DNA from: Roseibacillus sp.
GTDB lineage: Bacteria; Verrucomicrobiota; Verrucomicrobiia; Verrucomicrobiales; Akkermansiaceae
Direction of reading: 5' to 3'
Length of the DNA: 8,171 nt
NCBI GenBank assembly: GCA_002729275.1
Contig: PBTP01000037.1
Coordinates: 19,946-28,116, forward strand
Shown piece after piece: positions 5,625 through 8,171 of this stretch (its first letter is position 1; every line of letters starts with the position of its first letter). Below the pieces are notes generated by a model that was given only the letters and a program-made list of their open reading frames with translations, did not search any database and was not told the DNA's origin. A program made the position numbers and the translations under genes.

Positions 5625-8171
5625 TTAGCCGGTGGTGCGTAACCCAGCTGCGATGGCGTTGATGGACAGCAGCATGCGGGGTAACAGGGCTTCTGCCTCC
5701 TCCTGCCTGCCAGACTGGATATCTTGGCGCCATTCCCTCAGAAGCGAGACCTGCTGCTGATGAAGAACCCTGAGAGGAGCCTCTCGAATCTCGAGCGTTT
5801 TTGCCATCCGGGGCCTCCGCTTGAGAATGTCTCCGCCATAGAGTTCGGTCAGTAGTTCACGTGTGCGATCGAACTCGGCGATAATGACCTCCATGAACCG
5901 GTCTCTCAGAGCTTCGTCCTCAACCAATGAGGCATACTGGGTCATCACCTCAAGATTCGCGGAGGCCAGGTTCGTCTCGACGTTGGTCAGGGTGTAGCCA
6001 AGGAAAGAGGACTCACGAAATTCCTTCTTTAGCCGCACGAAACGCTCTGGTTGTTTCGTTTTTAGAGACTCCAGGGCGGTGCCTACCCCGAACCATCCGG
6101 GTAGATAGAAGCGCGCCTGGGTCCATGAAAATACCCATGGGATTGCTCTAAGGTCAGCGATGGAGTGACCCTTCTTGCCCGTTCTCCGGGTTGGGCGTGA
6201 CCCGATACAGGAGTTCTCCAGCGCATCGATGGGAGTGACTTGGCGATAGAAATCGATAAACCCATCGGAGCGGAGCAGTGTCTGGTATGCCTCCTGACTG
6301 GCCGTGGACAGGTCAGGAAGGAAATCTTCCGCTGGATCCCTGCGGCTCTCTGGTCTGCTATGAACTGCAGTTGTAATGGCGGTGCCGGCGAGAAGGAGTT
6401 CCAGATGGTAGGTGGCGTTGGCAAGATTGGCGTATTTCTGTGCAATTGTTTCGCCTTGTTCGGTCATTCGGAACCCGCCACTCAGGGAGCCGTGAGGAAG
6501 CGAGGCCATGAACCAGTGAGTCGGCCCTGCGCCTCGCGAAATCGTACCACCACGTCCGTGAAAGTATCTTAATTTGATATCATGGCGCCGAGCTACCTCG
6601 GACAGGTTTTTCTGTCCCTGGTTGAGGGCCCAGGCGGCGGCAAGAATGCCGCAGTCCTTATTGGAGTCTGAATAGCCGAGCATGACCTGCTGCTCTCCGG
6701 AGCGACGTCGTTGAACGATGGGATGACCGAGGAATTGGTCAAGAATACCAGGAGCGCGATGAAGGTCATCGATGGTTTCGAATAGTGGGACGACTTCAAG
6801 CGGGCAGATTAGACCTTCAGGGGTAGGAGTCATCAGCCCGGCTTCCCGGGCAAGAAGAAAGACCCCCAGAAGGTCCGATACCTGGCGGGTCATCGAAACA
6901 ATCAGACCTCCGATGCCTGCTGACCCATGCTCCTCGAGGTGCGCTGCGACGACCCGGTAGGAGTCGAGGACAAGTGTTGCCTCCTTGCCAGAGTCGAGAC
7001 TGTCGTGAAGGAACGGCCGGGTGGAGTGTAGCTCTTCAGTGAGAAAATCCACCCGTTTTTCCTCAGGCCACTCCGCATAATGCTCGCCATCTTCTACGCC
7101 GGCGGCTACGAGCAATTGAGAGATAGCCCGATCGTGAAAATCGGAATTTTGCCTGATTTCAAGTGCGGCAAGATGGAAGCCGAAGATTTCAAGTTTATGC
7201 CTGAGGGGGCGAATGTGTTGCTCCTCAATCAGCGCGCATCCATTCGCAATGATACTTTCAGAAATTAATTCTAGATCACGGCCGAGGGCCTCGGGACTTA
7301 CGTAGCCGGGTGCCCCGTCGATCTGGGTTTTCAGGCGAGCAGCCATGAGACTTGCCAGATGACGCCATGGCTCCTGACCTACCTCGTGCTGCAGCTTGCT
7401 CGCGACGGCGTCATCCTGAAGAGAGAGTCCGAGCTCTACGATGCGGCTCTGTAATTCTCCTGGTACTTCGTTGTGATGAATGGAGAGTGTCAGGATTGAG
7501 GAGAGATTTGTGATCTCCCGGTGGAGCAGTTCGAGTGCGGCATTACGGAGAAGCTCCAGAGAGCGTTCCGTTACCTCAGGAGTCACAAGAGGGTGACCAT
7601 CGCGGTCTCCACCGATCCATGTGCCGAACGACAGACTGGGGATGTTCCCTGCCTCACGGAGTTTCTCCAATGGGAATCCTGCGTCGCGCCATGCTTCAGT
7701 AAAGTGCAGATCCAGACGATTCAGAGATGCGGGGAACAGGTCGCGCAAGTAGTGGATTGCTTCATTGAGTTCATGGTAAATGTCGGGCCGGACAAGGTGG
7801 ATTTCTCCTGTGCGCCATAAGCTCTCCAGGGCAGTGACCATCCGTTCCCTGATTCTTCTGCGCTCCCGTTCCGTGTATTTGGGATACTCGCTCCTGACCA
7901 GCTGGTTGTAGAGGGCGCGAAGGCGCTCGCGAATAGAACTTCGCTTGGCTTCAGTCGGGTGGGCGGTAAGGACCGGCTGGACCGTCACATCTCCAAGGAC
8001 CTTGATAATATCATCGGGGGAGAGCCCAGCTGCGGTCATATCCTTCAGGGCGTGAGGCCAGAGGCCACGGATGGAATCCGCACCCAGTTCTTTTTCTCGC
8101 TCTCGCCTGATGGCTGAGGCCACTCGCTCCTCAACCATGTTGAGAAGCTGAAAACCTACTGAATACAGCTG
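5625..8171 (-). CDS. ppc: Phosphoenolpyruvate carboxylase (N-terminus beyond right edge)
   Basis: Catalyses irreversible carboxylation of phosphoenolpyruvate by bicarbonate to oxaloacetate in the cytoplasm, refilling the TCA cycle. There are 848 visible residues ending in TAA at 5627-5625. Numbering from Met at 8138: VLTAHPTEA with His60 (E. coli His138), GGDRDGHP near 176-183, PLFETIDDL with metal ligand Glu454 (E. coli Glu506), GYSDSNKDCG with Asp491 and Lys494 (Asp543, Lys546), FHGRGGTISRG with Arg529 and Arg535 (Arg581, Arg587), LRAIPWVFSWTQ with Arg664 (Arg713), and the C-terminal IAAGLRTTG. Spacings between 454, 491, 494, 529 and 535 equal those in E. coli exactly, so the enzyme should be active. 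The frame continues upstream of Met 8138 as QLYSVGFQLLN, matching the conserved N-terminal helix, so that Met is internal; roughly 60-70 residues are missing. Two of the four aspartate-inhibitor residues appear substituted (see findings). Confidence 0.97.
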   Translation of the reverse strand, partial: QLYSVGFQLLNMVEERVASAIRREREKELGADSIRGLWPHALKDMTAAGLSPDDIIKVLGDVTVQPVLTAHPTEAKRSSIRERLRALYNQLVRSEYPKYTERERRRIRERMVTALESLWRTGEIHLVRPDIYHELNEAIHYLRDLFPASLNRLDLHFTEAWRDAGFPLEKLREAGNIPSLSFGTWIGGDRDGHPLVTPEVTERSLELLRNAALELLHREITNLSSILTLSIHHNEVPGELQSRIVELGLSLQDDAVASKLQHEVGQEPWRHLASLMAARLKTQIDGAPGYVSPEALGRDLELISESIIANGCALIEEQHIRPLRHKLEIFGFHLAALEIRQNSDFHDRAISQLLVAAGVEDGEHYAEWPEEKRVDFLTEELHSTRPFLHDSLDSGKEATLVLDSYRVVAAHLEEHGSAGIGGLIVSMTRQVSDLLGVFLLAREAGLMTPTPEGLICPLEVVPLFETIDDLHRAPGILDQFLGHPIVQRRRSGEQQVMLGYSDSNKDCGILAAAWALNQGQKNLSEVARRHDIKLRYFHGRGGTISRGAGPTHWFMASLPHGSLSGGFRMTEQGETIAQKYANLANATYHLELLLAGTAITTAVHSRPESRRDPAEDFLPDLSTASQEAYQTLLRSDGFIDFYRQVTPIDALENSCIGSRPTRRTGKKGHSIADLRAIPWVFSWTQARFYLPGWFGVGTALESLKTKQPERFVRLKKEFRESSFLGYTLTNVETNLASANLEVMTQYASLVEDEALRDRFMEVIIAEFDRTRELLTELYGGDILKRRPRMAKTLEIREAPLRVLHQQQVSLLREWRQDIQSGRQEEAEALLPRMLLSINAIAAGLRTTG

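Noticed and set aside
5927..7820. Open frames opposite or out of frame within the PEP carboxylase gene
   Set aside because: They are shadows of a clearly coding, highly conserved enzyme gene.

Overview
The window looks like ordinary bacterial chromosome, about 55% GC by eye. The most likely source is the Planctomycetes-Verrucomicrobia-Lentisphaerae group, probably Verrucomicrobiota. That rests on three things: an H-X9-DG type prepilin-like protein, a galactose-binding-like domain with a VEVHQ signature inside a large exported protein, and no recognisable Shine-Dalgarno sequence at either visible gene start. It is inference from protein style, not a marker gene.

Layout. (1) Positions 1-4460, minus strand: one uninterrupted frame of at least 1,486 codons. 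It starts with an ATG at 4460 and a signal peptide and runs off the left edge without a stop. It encodes an exported repeat protein built of five cysteine-paired DUF11/DUF7933-like units followed by three cysteine-free DUF11-like units. The third unit is split by a nested module of about 380 residues. (2) Positions 4461-4756: a 296 bp divergent intergenic region that should hold promoters for both flanking genes. (3) Positions 4757-5554, plus strand: a complete 265-residue prepilin-like protein. (4) Positions 5555-5624: a 70 bp gap between convergent genes with one weak hairpin. (5) Positions 5625-8171, minus strand: phosphoenolpyruvate carboxylase, complete at its C-terminus and cut at its N-terminus by the right edge.

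How they work together. The exported repeat protein and the prepilin-like protein are divergently arranged and both probably act in the envelope or at the cell surface, so shared regulation is possible but unproven. PEP carboxylase is an anaplerotic enzyme of central metabolism with no evident link to them. I found no RNA gene, insertion sequence, CRISPR array, phage gene or defence system. The most noteworthy points are the nested architecture of the repeat protein, its strict cysteine pattern, a C8 tract in its reading frame, and substitutions at expected aspartate-inhibitor positions of the carboxylase. None amounts to a clearly new system.
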